13,980 bases of DNA from CAVVDT01 sp964568825 (GTDB lineage Bacteria > Pseudomonadota > Alphaproteobacteria > Rhizobiales > Aestuariivirgaceae): contig CAZMSA010000098.1 of the NCBI GenBank assembly GCA_964568825.1, positions 1-13,980 of the forward strand, written 5' to 3'. Position numbers and translations under genes: made by a program. Below the pieces are notes generated by a model, which searched no databases, had not been told where the DNA came from, and saw nothing but the letters and a program-made list of their open reading frames with translations. This document shows positions 1 through 6,177 of the stretch, piece after piece. How positions within the stretch are numbered: the stretch's first letter is position 1; each line of letters opens with the position of its first letter.

Positions 1-1721
1 CCGGCCTCCATCACCAGGATGCGGTCGGCATTGCGCACCGTGGCGAGCCGGTGGGCGATGATCAAGGTGGTGCGGCCCTTCTTCAGCCGCTCAAGGGCGG
101 CCTGCACATAGCCTTCGCTCTCGGCATCGAGCGCGCTGGTCGCTTCGTCCAGCAACAGCACGGGCGCATCGCGCAAGATGGCGCGGGCCATGGCGAGGCG
201 CTGTTTCTGGCCGCCCGACAAGGTGACGCCGCGCTCGCCCACCGCCGTCTCGTAGCTTTCCGGAAAGCGATGCACGAATTCATCCACCCGCGCCGCGCGG
301 GCCGCCGCCTCCACCTCTTGATCAGACGCATCGGGACGCCCGAAACGGATGTTCTCGCGGATCGTGGTGGAAAAGATCGCCGGCTCCTGCGGCACCAGCG
401 CCAGCCGCGACCTGAGCGCGGCAAGATCGGCCCGCCGCACATCGACATCGTCGAGCCGCACGGCACCCTGATTGGGATCGTAGAACCGCAGGACCAGGTT
501 GAAGATGGTGGACTTGCCCGCCCCCGAGGGGCCGACGATGGCCACCGTCTCACCCGGCTTCACGACAAAGCTCACCTGATCGAGCGCCGAAATCCCCGGT
601 CGGCTCGGATAGGTAAAACTCACCTTGTCGAAGGCGATGTCACCGCGCACCGGTTGCGGCAGTTCATCGGGTTCGGCCGGCGAGAAGATGGCGCGTGGCG
701 TGGCGAGGATTTCCGACAGCCGTTCGGCCGCCCCGGCGGCAAGCTGCATCTCGCCCCAGATCTCCGACAGCGAGCCCATCGCCCCCGCCGCCAGCGCCGC
801 ATAGAGCACGAATTGCCCCAGCGCCCCGCCGCTGAGGCGTCCGCCGAGCACGTCTTGGGCGCCATACCACAACACCGCCACTATGGCCCCGAAGGCGAGG
901 AAGATGATCGCCGCGGTGAGCAGGGCGCGCGCTGTGGTGCGCTGGCGCGCGGCGTCGAAGGCCAGCGATGTCGAATTGGAGAATTTCTCATCCAGCCGCT
1001 TTTCCTGGGCATTGGCCTGCACGGCGGGCATCGCCTGCAGCGTCTCCTGCGCCATGGCCGCCGATGAGGCGAGCGTATCCTGGGCAAAACGCGACAACCG
1101 CCTCACCTTGCGCCCGAACAGCACCAGCGGCAGCACAATCAGCGGAATGGCGATCAGCACCAAGCCCGACAGCTTCGGGCTGGTCCACACCATCATGCCG
1201 GTCGCGCCGACCAGCATCACCGCGTTGCGCAGCGCCACTGAAACCGAAGAGCCGAAAACCGTCTTGATCTGGGTGGTGTCGGCGGTCAGCCTCGACATCA
1301 CCTCGCCGGTGTCGTTGGCGTCCCAGAACACCGAACTGAGCGTCAGGAGATGGCTGAACACCTTGTCGCGCACATCCGCTGCCACCCGCTCGCCGATCCA
1401 GGTGACGAAATAATAGCGCCCCGCACTGGCCATCGCGAGAATCGCCACAACCAGAAGCATCATCATGAAATACTGGTCGACGAACTGGGCATTGGCGGCG
1501 GAAAAGCCGTGATCGATCACCCGTCTCACCGCCAGCGGCACCGCCAGCGTGGCGCCCGCCGCCACCACCAGCGCCACGATCGCCGCCACCACCCGGGCGC
1601 GATGGCGCAGGACCAGCGGCATCAGGCTCGCCAGCGGCTTGAGGCTGCGCGACTTCTCGCGGCCGCCGCCCAGTTTTGCGATGGGCTCAGCCGCCGGGAT
1701 ATCCGATGTAGTGTCCTGCAT
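1..1721 (-). CDS. MsbA-type ABC exporter (membrane domain fused to ATPase), 3' end cut by window
   Basis: This is a half-size ABC exporter of the lipid/multidrug (MsbA-like) class, expected to act as a homodimer in the inner membrane. About 573 codons are visible from the ATG at 1721, and the usual length is about 590-600, so only the extreme C-terminus is missing. Residues about 35-330 form the six-helix membrane domain, with the typical coupling stretch VFWDANDTGEVMSRLTADT. The ATPase domain has Walker A GPSGAGKST (residues 397-405), signature LSGGQKQR (501-508), Walker B LLLDEATSALD with Asp525-Glu526, and the switch His in IIAHRLATV (about 557). All catalytic motifs are intact, so the gene appears functional. 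It diverges from rpmE. The substrate cannot be told from sequence; lipid, glucan or drug export are all possible. Confidence 0.93.
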   Translation of the reverse strand, partial: MQDTTSDIPAAEPIAKLGGGREKSRSLKPLASLMPLVLRHRARVVAAIVALVVAAGATLAVPLAVRRVIDHGFSAANAQFVDQYFMMMLLVVAILAMASAGRYYFVTWIGERVAADVRDKVFSHLLTLSSVFWDANDTGEVMSRLTADTTQIKTVFGSSVSVALRNAVMLVGATGMMVWTSPKLSGLVLIAIPLIVLPLVLFGRKVRRLSRFAQDTLASSAAMAQETLQAMPAVQANAQEKRLDEKFSNSTSLAFDAARQRTTARALLTAAIIFLAFGAIVAVLWYGAQDVLGGRLSGGALGQFVLYAALAAGAMGSLSEIWGEMQLAAGAAERLSEILATPRAIFSPAEPDELPQPVRGDIAFDKVSFTYPSRPGISALDQVSFVVKPGETVAIVGPSGAGKSTIFNLVLRFYDPNQGAVRLDDVDVRRADLAALRSRLALVPQEPAIFSTTIRENIRFGRPDASDQEVEAAARAARVDEFVHRFPESYETAVGERGVTLSGGQKQRLAMARAILRDAPVLLLDEATSALDAESEGYVQAALERLKKGRTTLIIAHRLATVRNADRILVMEA

Positions 1722-1769
1722 TCGCCTATTGGCCTTTCTCGTGCAACGACGTCCCGCCGGAGGCAGCGC

Positions 1770-1798
1770 TTGCACCGCCCGCACGGCTCCTGTATAGA
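1770..1798 (+). promoter_or_regulatory. Sigma-70-type promoter of rpmE
   Basis: TTGCAC (1770-1775), a 17-base spacer and TATAGA (1793-1798) form a near-consensus housekeeping promoter in the gap between the divergent ABC exporter and rpmE. A start site near 1805 would give a leader of about 65 bases before the rpmE ATG. This is inferred from motif and position only. Confidence 0.6.
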
Positions 1799-1870
1799 AC
1801 CGGCCGAACCTTCCTACATGAAGATTGCGCTGCACCCAAGGCCGCCTAGCGCGACAAGAAAGACGATACG

Positions 1871-2092
1871 ATGAAGAGCGACATCCATCCCGATTATCAC
1901 ACCATCAACGTGGTGATGACCGACGGCACCACCTACCAGACGCGCTCCACCTGGGGCAAGGAAGGTGACACGCTGCAGCTCGACATCGATCCCAAGTCGC
2001 ATCCCGCCTGGACCGGCGGCGGCCAGCAGTTGGTCGACCGCGCCGGCCGCGTCAGCCGCTTCAACCAGAAGTTCGGCTTCCTCAAGAAGTAA
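1871..2092 (+). CDS. rpmE: 50S ribosomal protein L31, cysteine-free form
   Basis: This 73-residue protein is ribosomal protein L31 of the large subunit, which lies at the subunit interface. It begins MKSDIHPDYH, matching the family N-terminus (E. coli MKKDIHPKY). It keeps the family HPAWTG and GRVSRFNQKFGF segments. There is no cysteine anywhere, so this is the zinc-free (C-) form common in alphaproteobacteria. A purine-rich AAGAAAGA stretch precedes the ATG. The gene has its own promoter and is followed at once by a hairpin terminator, so it is probably monocistronic. In species that carry two L31 paralogues the C- form is linked to zinc limitation; whether a second copy exists here is not visible. 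Confidence 0.96.
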   Translation: MKSDIHPDYHTINVVMTDGTTYQTRSTWGKEGDTLQLDIDPKSHPAWTGGGQQLVDRAGRVSRFNQKFGFLKK

Positions 2093-2121
2093 TACCAAAG
2101 GACCTGCATGGTGACGTTCAA

Positions 2122-2145
2122 CGGCCGGGACGCGATGCCCGGCCG
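2122..2145 (+). terminator. Hairpin terminator after rpmE
   Basis: CGGCCGGG (2122-2129) pairs perfectly with CCCGGCCG (2138-2145) around an 8-base loop, 30 bases after the rpmE stop. The following bases, CTGCATTCTTG, are only mildly T-rich, so termination may be incomplete or Rho-assisted. Confidence 0.6.
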
Positions 2146-2188
2146 CTGCATTCTTGCGTGCTGTCAGAGAGAAACCTGTCGGCCGGCG

Positions 2189-2731
2189 TCAGCCGCGCTT
2201 TACGGCGGAAAAAGCCTGGGCGAGCTGATCGACCTGATTAGCCACCGGGTTGCCGGCATCGCCCTCGCCGTTCAATGACTCATGGATCATCTGATCGAGC
2301 TTGAGGACGCGCTGGTGCAGCTTCAGGCTGCGCTCGATCAGATCCTGCAAGCCTTCCGGCAACTGGGCATCGCCGCTGATCCGGTGGCCGGCGCCGATGT
2401 CGTTGAGATTGATGCGGTGCTTTTCGGCAATGGCGGCCTCGCGGGTCAGTTCCCCCGCACTCACCGCGCGCTGCAACAACAGCCACGAGGCAAGCTGCAT
2501 GAGGCGGGTGGTGAGGCGCATGCTTTCGGTGGCGTAGGCGATGGCGCCGTGACGGTCGAGGCCACGGGCATCCTGACGCCCCGGTCCATCGAGGTAGTTG
2601 GCGGTCTCCTCGACCAGCGACATGCCCTCCTGGAAGACCCGCTGGAACTGGTCGGATGAGGCGAAATGCGCCATGAAGTCGATCAGCCGGTCGTCTTCGG
2701 ATTGCTGCCGCTGCGAATTCCTGTCCGTCAT
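2189..2731 (-). CDS. rcdA: DUF1465 family protein, RcdA-like (regulator of CtrA degradation)
   Basis: This 180-residue helical protein belongs to the DUF1465 family, whose studied member is Caulobacter RcdA. RcdA is an adaptor that helps deliver CtrA and other substrates to the ClpXP protease during the cell cycle. Characteristic stretches are FMAHFASSDQFQRVFQEGM (about 19-37), the YATESMRLTTRLMQLASWLL helix (about 66-85), and INLNDIG followed by a C-terminal helix ending in a short disordered tail. The length matches the family. AGAGGGG upstream of the ATG at 2731 supports this start. The promoter is not obvious. A CtrA-like box lies about 255 bases upstream, but a leftward terminator (2863-2892) stands between it and this gene. 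The family assignment is strong; the adaptor role is inferred from the family. Confidence 0.88.
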   Translation of the reverse strand: MTDRNSQRQQSEDDRLIDFMAHFASSDQFQRVFQEGMSLVEETANYLDGPGRQDARGLDRHGAIAYATESMRLTTRLMQLASWLLLQRAVSAGELTREAAIAEKHRINLNDIGAGHRISGDAQLPEGLQDLIERSLKLHQRVLKLDQMIHESLNGEGDAGNPVANQVDQLAQAFSAVKRG

Positions 2732-2862
2732 GGATCAAAGACCCCTCTTGCCTGCTGCGCATCCGGATCGGCCGGAGGCGGGATGATGATGGTTCACGCC
2801 CGGTCGGTCAATATGGAGCATGTCGATCGACCGGTCGAACCCTTCCGAGCAAGTTTGATGCC

Positions 2863-2892
2863 AAAAAAAGAGCCGCGGAAAGCCGCGGCTCT
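2863..2892 (-). terminator. Strong intrinsic terminator for leftward transcripts, with no coding gene directly upstream
   Basis: AGAGCCGCGG (2869-2878) pairs perfectly with CCGCGGCTCT (2883-2892) around an AAAG loop. On the minus strand the stem is followed by seven T (complement of 2863-2869, the first overlapping the stem). No T-run follows on the plus strand. The nearest leftward gene ending upstream is DUF1192, 180 bases away, so it ends either a long DUF1192 3' UTR or a separate small RNA. Confidence 0.85.
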
Positions 2893-2975
2893 AAAGTCTA
2901 ACAGGGAGGCGTCAAACAGAGTGGACAGGAGCCACTCGAAGAATCCAGATGACTGGATTACGTTAATGAACATAC
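2863..2975 (-). ncRNA. Candidate small RNA (or 3'-UTR-derived RNA) with three hairpins
   Basis: Read leftward, three perfect stems follow one another. The first is AATCCAG/CTGGATT (2942-2959, 4-base loop). The second is GAGTGG/CCACTC (2919-2937, 7-base loop). The third is the T-tailed terminator stem (2869-2892). This is the usual layout of a bacterial small RNA of about 100-120 bases. No open frame in the stretch resembles a protein. The 5' end is a guess, placed just downstream of the CtrA-like box at 2987-3002. No known RNA family was recognised. The alternative is processing from the 3' UTR of the DUF1192 transcript. Confidence 0.35.
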
Positions 2976-3019
2976 ACGAAGAGTCGTTACTGAATGGTTA
3001 ACGCCGTCGATCTGGAGTC
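2941..3019. promoter_or_regulatory. GANTC cluster and CtrA-like box
   Basis: Three GANTC sites (targets of the CcrM methylase in alphaproteobacteria) lie within 79 bases: GAATC 2941-2945, GAGTC 2981-2985 and GAGTC 3015-3019. Between the last two sits TTAC-N7-TTAAC (2987-3002), one mismatch from the CtrA consensus TTAA-N7-TTAAC. The position suits a promoter for the leftward hairpin-rich RNA at 2863-2975. Function is inferred from motif resemblance only. Confidence 0.35.
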
Positions 3020-3072
3020 GATTTCTTCACCATATTGGCAATGAAGCGCTGAATTCGGCTGATTTTCGACAA

Positions 3073-3261
3073 TCAGAACTTGAACACCGAATCGGCGGCG
3101 GTCCGGCTGGATTGCTTGGCGGCCATATCGGCCTCGATGCGGACGATTTCCGCCTTCAGCGTGGCAACGCGTTCGAGCAATTCCTCCACTGAAAGCTTTG
3201 ACAGATCGGCACCGACCACGATCTCCCTTTGTGGCACCTTGTCTTCGTCGTCCATGATCAT
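3073..3261 (-). CDS. DUF1192 family small protein
   Basis: This 62-residue protein of the DUF1192 family is found widely in alphaproteobacteria and its function is unknown. It has an acidic start (MIMDDEDK), then a helix typical of the family, LSVEELLERVATLKAEIVRIE (about 22-42), with heptad-like spacing suggesting a short coiled coil and oligomerisation. The C-terminus ends SVFKF. GAGGA seven bases before the ATG at 3261 favours this start over the one two codons later. It diverges from the quinone oxidoreductase. A weak hairpin (3059-3076) covers the stop codon, and the next strong terminator is 180 bases downstream. Confidence 0.85.
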   Translation of the reverse strand: MIMDDEDKVPQREIVVGADLSKLSVEELLERVATLKAEIVRIEADMAAKQSSRTAADSVFKF

Positions 3262-3370
3262 CTTGCCGTCCTCGTCGTCTCACCCCGTCAAAAGCCCGGT
3301 TGCCAGTGTGCAACAGCCCGTGTAGGCCATGCAACCGGATCAATTGAGCTTTCCCGAGGACACTCCGCCC

Positions 3371-4372
3371 ATGCCCGATGCCCCGACCATGACCGCCATC
3401 GCCATCACCGAATTCGGCCCGCCTGAGGTGTTGAAGCCGGTCACCTTGGCCCGGCCCTTGCCAGGCGAAGGCGAAATCCTCGTCAAGGTGGAAGCCGCCG
3501 GCGTCAACCGCCCCGACGTCCTGCAGAGGAAGGGTGGCTATGCCCCGCCGCCCGGCGCCCCCGATACACCGGGCCTGGAAATCGCCGGCACCGTCGCCGC
3601 CCTCGGCAAGGCTACCCGACGCTACAAGCTGGGCGACAAGGTCTGCGCGCTGGTGCCGGGTGGCGGTTATGCCGAATACTGCACCGTCGCCGAAGCCAAT
3701 GCCTTGCCGGTGCCGGCTGGCCTCTCCATCGAGGAGGCCGCCTGCATCCCCGAAACCTTCTTCACCGTATGGACAAACGTGTTCGAGCGCGGCGCCCTGA
3801 AGGCCGGTGAGGTCTTGCTGGTGCATGGCGGCTCTTCCGGCATCGGCACCACCGCCATCATGATGGCCACGGCGCTTGGCGCCCGGGTGTTCGCCACCGC
3901 CGGTTCCGATGACAAATGCCGCGCCTGCGAAGCGCTTGGCGCCGAGGCCTGCATCAATTATCGCAACACCGACTTCGTCAAGGCCATCCAGGAGGCAACC
4001 GACGGTCACGGCGCCGATGTTATCCTCGACATGGTGGGCGGCGATTATATCGCCCGCAACATCAAGGTCGCGGCAAAGGACGGGCGCATCGTCAGCATCG
4101 CCTTCCTCAACGGATCGAAGGCGGAGGTGGATTTCCTCCCCGTCATGCTGAAGCGGCTGACGCTGACCGGCTCCACCTTGCGCATCCGCCCGGTGGCCGA
4201 AAAGGCCAAGATCGCAGCAGCGCTGGAAAAGCACATCTGGCCGCACCTCGCTTCGGGCGCCAACCGACCGCAGATCCATGCGCGTTTTCCCCTCGCCGAG
4301 GCGGCAAAGGCGCATGCGCTGATGGAATCGAGCACCCACATCGGCAAGATCGTGCTGACAACCGGCGCATGA
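3371..4372 (+). CDS. NAD(P)H quinone oxidoreductase, PIG3 family (zinc-free MDR)
   Basis: This soluble medium-chain reductase of the PIG3/TP53I3 type transfers hydride from NADPH to quinone-like acceptors. From the ATG at 3371 it has 333 residues, the usual family length. The N-terminal GroES-like domain contains VEAAGVNRPDVLQRKGGY and PGLEIAGTV. The Rossmann domain carries HGGSSGIGTTAI (about 152-163), the PIG3-type nucleotide loop. No catalytic zinc ligands are seen, as expected. The start at 3371 is chosen because GAGGA lies 10 bases before it. An in-frame ATG at 3329 lacks a good ribosome site and would add 14 unconserved residues, and another at 3389 is possible. The gene sits between DUF1192 and trcR in what looks like a conserved alphaproteobacterial block. 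The physiological substrate is unknown. Confidence 0.92.
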   Translation: MPDAPTMTAIAITEFGPPEVLKPVTLARPLPGEGEILVKVEAAGVNRPDVLQRKGGYAPPPGAPDTPGLEIAGTVAALGKATRRYKLGDKVCALVPGGGYAEYCTVAEANALPVPAGLSIEEAACIPETFFTVWTNVFERGALKAGEVLLVHGGSSGIGTTAIMMATALGARVFATAGSDDKCRACEALGAEACINYRNTDFVKAIQEATDGHGADVILDMVGGDYIARNIKVAAKDGRIVSIAFLNGSKAEVDFLPVMLKRLTLTGSTLRIRPVAEKAKIAAALEKHIWPHLASGANRPQIHARFPLAEAAKAHALMESSTHIGKIVLTTGA

Positions 4373-4386
4373 GCCACGCGAAATGT

Positions 4387-4415
4387 TTGCATCCGTGACG
4401 TCTGGCGCTTATATA
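4387..4415 (+). promoter_or_regulatory. Sigma-70-type promoter of trcR
   Basis: TTGCAT (4387-4392), a 17-base spacer and TATATA (4410-4415) precede trcR by about 70 bases. The A/T-rich -10 stands out in this GC-rich DNA. It implies trcR is transcribed separately from the quinone oxidoreductase. Confidence 0.55.
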
Positions 4416-4483
4416 ACGGCCAGATTCCAGTCATCTCTGCCATGACAACCACAGGGCCCTTGGGTTCTGAAGGAGTAAGCCCT

Positions 4484-5200
4484 ATGTCCGATGCCCCGTT
4501 GATGCCCAAGGCCACCGCTGTGTGGCTGATCGACAATACCGGCCTGACCTTCCGCCAGATCGCGGACTTCTGCCACCTGCACGAACTCGAGGTGAAGGGC
4601 ATAGCCGACGGCGATGTCGCCCAGGGCATCAAGGGTCTCGACCCCATCGCCAGCGGCCAGCTTTCGCGTGAGGAACTGGAGCGCGGCGAGGCCGACGAGG
4701 AGCATCGCCTCAAGCTGTCGCAATCGACCACCGGCATTCCCGTCACCAAGGGGCGCAAGGGTCCGCGCTACACCCCGGTGTCGCGTCGCCAGGACCGCCC
4801 CGATGCCATCTACTGGCTGCTGCGCAATCATCCTGAACTCAAGGATTCGCAGATCATGAAGCTGGTCGGCACCACCAAGACCACCATTCAGGCCATCCGC
4901 GACGGCACCCACTGGAATTCCAAGAACATCAAGCCGGTCGATCCAGTGACGCTCGGCCTGTGCGCCCAGCTCGAACTCGACTTCGCGGTGGAAAAGGCCG
5001 CCCGCCGCAGCGGCAAGCCGACCGAGGAGGCCCGCTCCACCCAGACGTTGCTGCCGGCCAGCGAGACCACCGCGCCTGAGCCCGCCGAGGCCGAGCCCGA
5101 AGCTCTGCCGGAACGCGAAGAAGACAAGAAATACGACGTCGACAGCGTCTTCGCCAAGCTCAAGGACCTGAAGACCGAGCCGGCCGAGAGCGAGGAATAG
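4484..5200 (+). CDS. trcR: DUF1013 family cell-cycle transcriptional regulator (TrcR)
   Basis: This 238-residue protein of the DUF1013 family is confined to alphaproteobacteria and now generally annotated as the cell-cycle regulator TrcR, thought to act with RNA polymerase. Two helix-turn-helix-like segments are visible: TAVWLIDNTGLTFRQIADFC (about 11-30) and a second at about 107-144 containing LKDSQIMKLVGTTKTTIQAI. Between them is a basic linker, TKGRKGPRYTPVSRRQDRP. The C-terminal 45 residues are rich in Glu, Pro and Ala and probably disordered, ending in a short KYDVDSVFAKLKDLK helix. The start is set by AAGGAG nine bases before the ATG at 4484; an earlier in-frame ATG at 4442 lacks such a site. 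The family call is firm; the TrcR role is taken from the family. Confidence 0.88.
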   Translation: MSDAPLMPKATAVWLIDNTGLTFRQIADFCHLHELEVKGIADGDVAQGIKGLDPIASGQLSREELERGEADEEHRLKLSQSTTGIPVTKGRKGPRYTPVSRRQDRPDAIYWLLRNHPELKDSQIMKLVGTTKTTIQAIRDGTHWNSKNIKPVDPVTLGLCAQLELDFAVEKAARRSGKPTEEARSTQTLLPASETTAPEPAEAEPEALPEREEDKKYDVDSVFAKLKDLKTEPAESEE

Positions 5201-5284
5201 GCAGAAGGCGCGAGATAACGTCGCCGTCGCCCATCCTGCCGTCCGGCTGCCGTGCCCCCTGCCCTCGTTGCCCCGCCGGGCGGA

Positions 5285-6076
5285 TCATGCCGGGTGTTGG
5301 ACGGTGTAGTTGAGCGGTAGCCGCCCGCCATCCACGTAGACGGTCTGGCCGGTCATGTAGCTGGCATCGGCCCCGGCCAGGAACGCCGCGATGGAGGCGA
5401 CCTCCGAAGGCTCGCCGATGCGGCCCATTGGAGTGCGCGACATGATGCGCGCCAGCGCCTCTTCATCGTTGGCTACCGTCTTCAGGATATCCGTCATGAT
5501 CGAGCCCGGGCCGATGGCGTTGACGCGGATGCCGTGCGGCGCCAGCGACAGCGCCATCACCTTTGTCAACTGGTCGATGCCGCCCTTGGAGACCACGTAG
5601 GGCACCTGGTTGGGGATAGCCAAGACGGCGTTGACCGACGACATGTTGATGATCGTGCCCGGCGACCGCCCGGCCTTGATCTGGGCGACCATTTGCCGCG
5701 CGCAGGCCTGGCCCACCAGAAACGCCCCCTTCAGGTTGACCCGAATGACGGCGTCGAAATCCTTCTCCGGGATATCGAGGAAATCGCCGCCGATGATGAT
5801 GCCGGCATTGTTGACCAGGACATCGATCGCGCCGAAATGATCGAGCGCGGCAGTGACCAGGTTGCGCACGTCCAGCCGGTTGCCGACATCGCAAGCAACG
5901 AACACCGTCCGCGCGCCGGTCGCCGCCAGCGCCGCCGCCGCGGCCTCGCCCGCCTCCTCGTCCACATCCGCCAGCACCACCGCGGCGCCGTCGCCCGCAA
6001 ACCGCCTGGCGCACGCCAGCCCGATACCGCGCGCCGCGCCGGTGACGATCACGACCCTGTCACTGGAATCCGTCAT
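5285..6076 (-). CDS. Short-chain dehydrogenase/reductase (classical SDR)
   Basis: This 263-residue NAD(P)-dependent oxidoreductase is a classical SDR. It has the cofactor motif TGAARGIG (12-19), an acidic residue after the second strand (LADVDEE, about 35-41) favouring NAD(H), and structural NNAG (89-92). The catalytic set is Asn114 (VNLKG), Ser146 or Ser147, Tyr160 and Lys164 (YVVSK). Its C-terminal VDGG motif is also typical. The length is normal and all key residues are present. It diverges from the trimethylamine-dehydrogenase-like flavoprotein across a 101-base gap, so the two may share control and act on the same substrate or its carbon chain. The substrate cannot be deduced; a hydroxy-acid or alcohol intermediate is plausible. 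AGG eleven bases before the ATG is a modest ribosome site. Confidence 0.92.
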   Translation of the reverse strand: MTDSSDRVVIVTGAARGIGLACARRFAGDGAAVVLADVDEEAGEAAAAALAATGARTVFVACDVGNRLDVRNLVTAALDHFGAIDVLVNNAGIIIGGDFLDIPEKDFDAVIRVNLKGAFLVGQACARQMVAQIKAGRSPGTIINMSSVNAVLAIPNQVPYVVSKGGIDQLTKVMALSLAPHGIRVNAIGPGSIMTDILKTVANDEEALARIMSRTPMGRIGEPSEVASIAAFLAGADASYMTGQTVYVDGGRLPLNYTVQHPA

Positions 6077-6177
6077 GCTTTAACCTGCCTGTTCATAGTG
6101 TTTCCGGCGGCGCACCATAACGATTAAGCGCGCCGGCGCAATCGTCCGGGACCGATGGCCGCAGCCACCGGTCATGC
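6077..6177. promoter_or_regulatory. Divergent promoter region between the SDR and the flavoprotein
   Basis: This 101-base gap must contain both promoters. Leftward, TTATGG (6120-6115) and TATGAA (6097-6092), 17 bases apart, are a weak candidate for the SDR. TGTTTCC at 6099-6105 (GGAAACA on the minus strand) lies inside that spacer. It is the same 7-mer found upstream of the kinase and, twice, upstream of the response regulator. Confidence 0.3.

Noticed and set aside
2827..2838. 12-bp perfect palindrome TCGACCGGTCGA upstream of rcdA
   Set aside because: It could be an operator, but it consists of common CG-rich steps, matches no known site, and a 12-bp palindrome of this composition is not surprising in GC-rich DNA.
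2987..4339. Long open frame on the minus strand (450 codons)
   Set aside because: It is antisense to the clearly conserved quinone oxidoreductase, crosses DUF1192 in another frame and the candidate regulatory gap, and its translation is low-complexity Gly/Arg/His. It is a GC-rich shadow frame.
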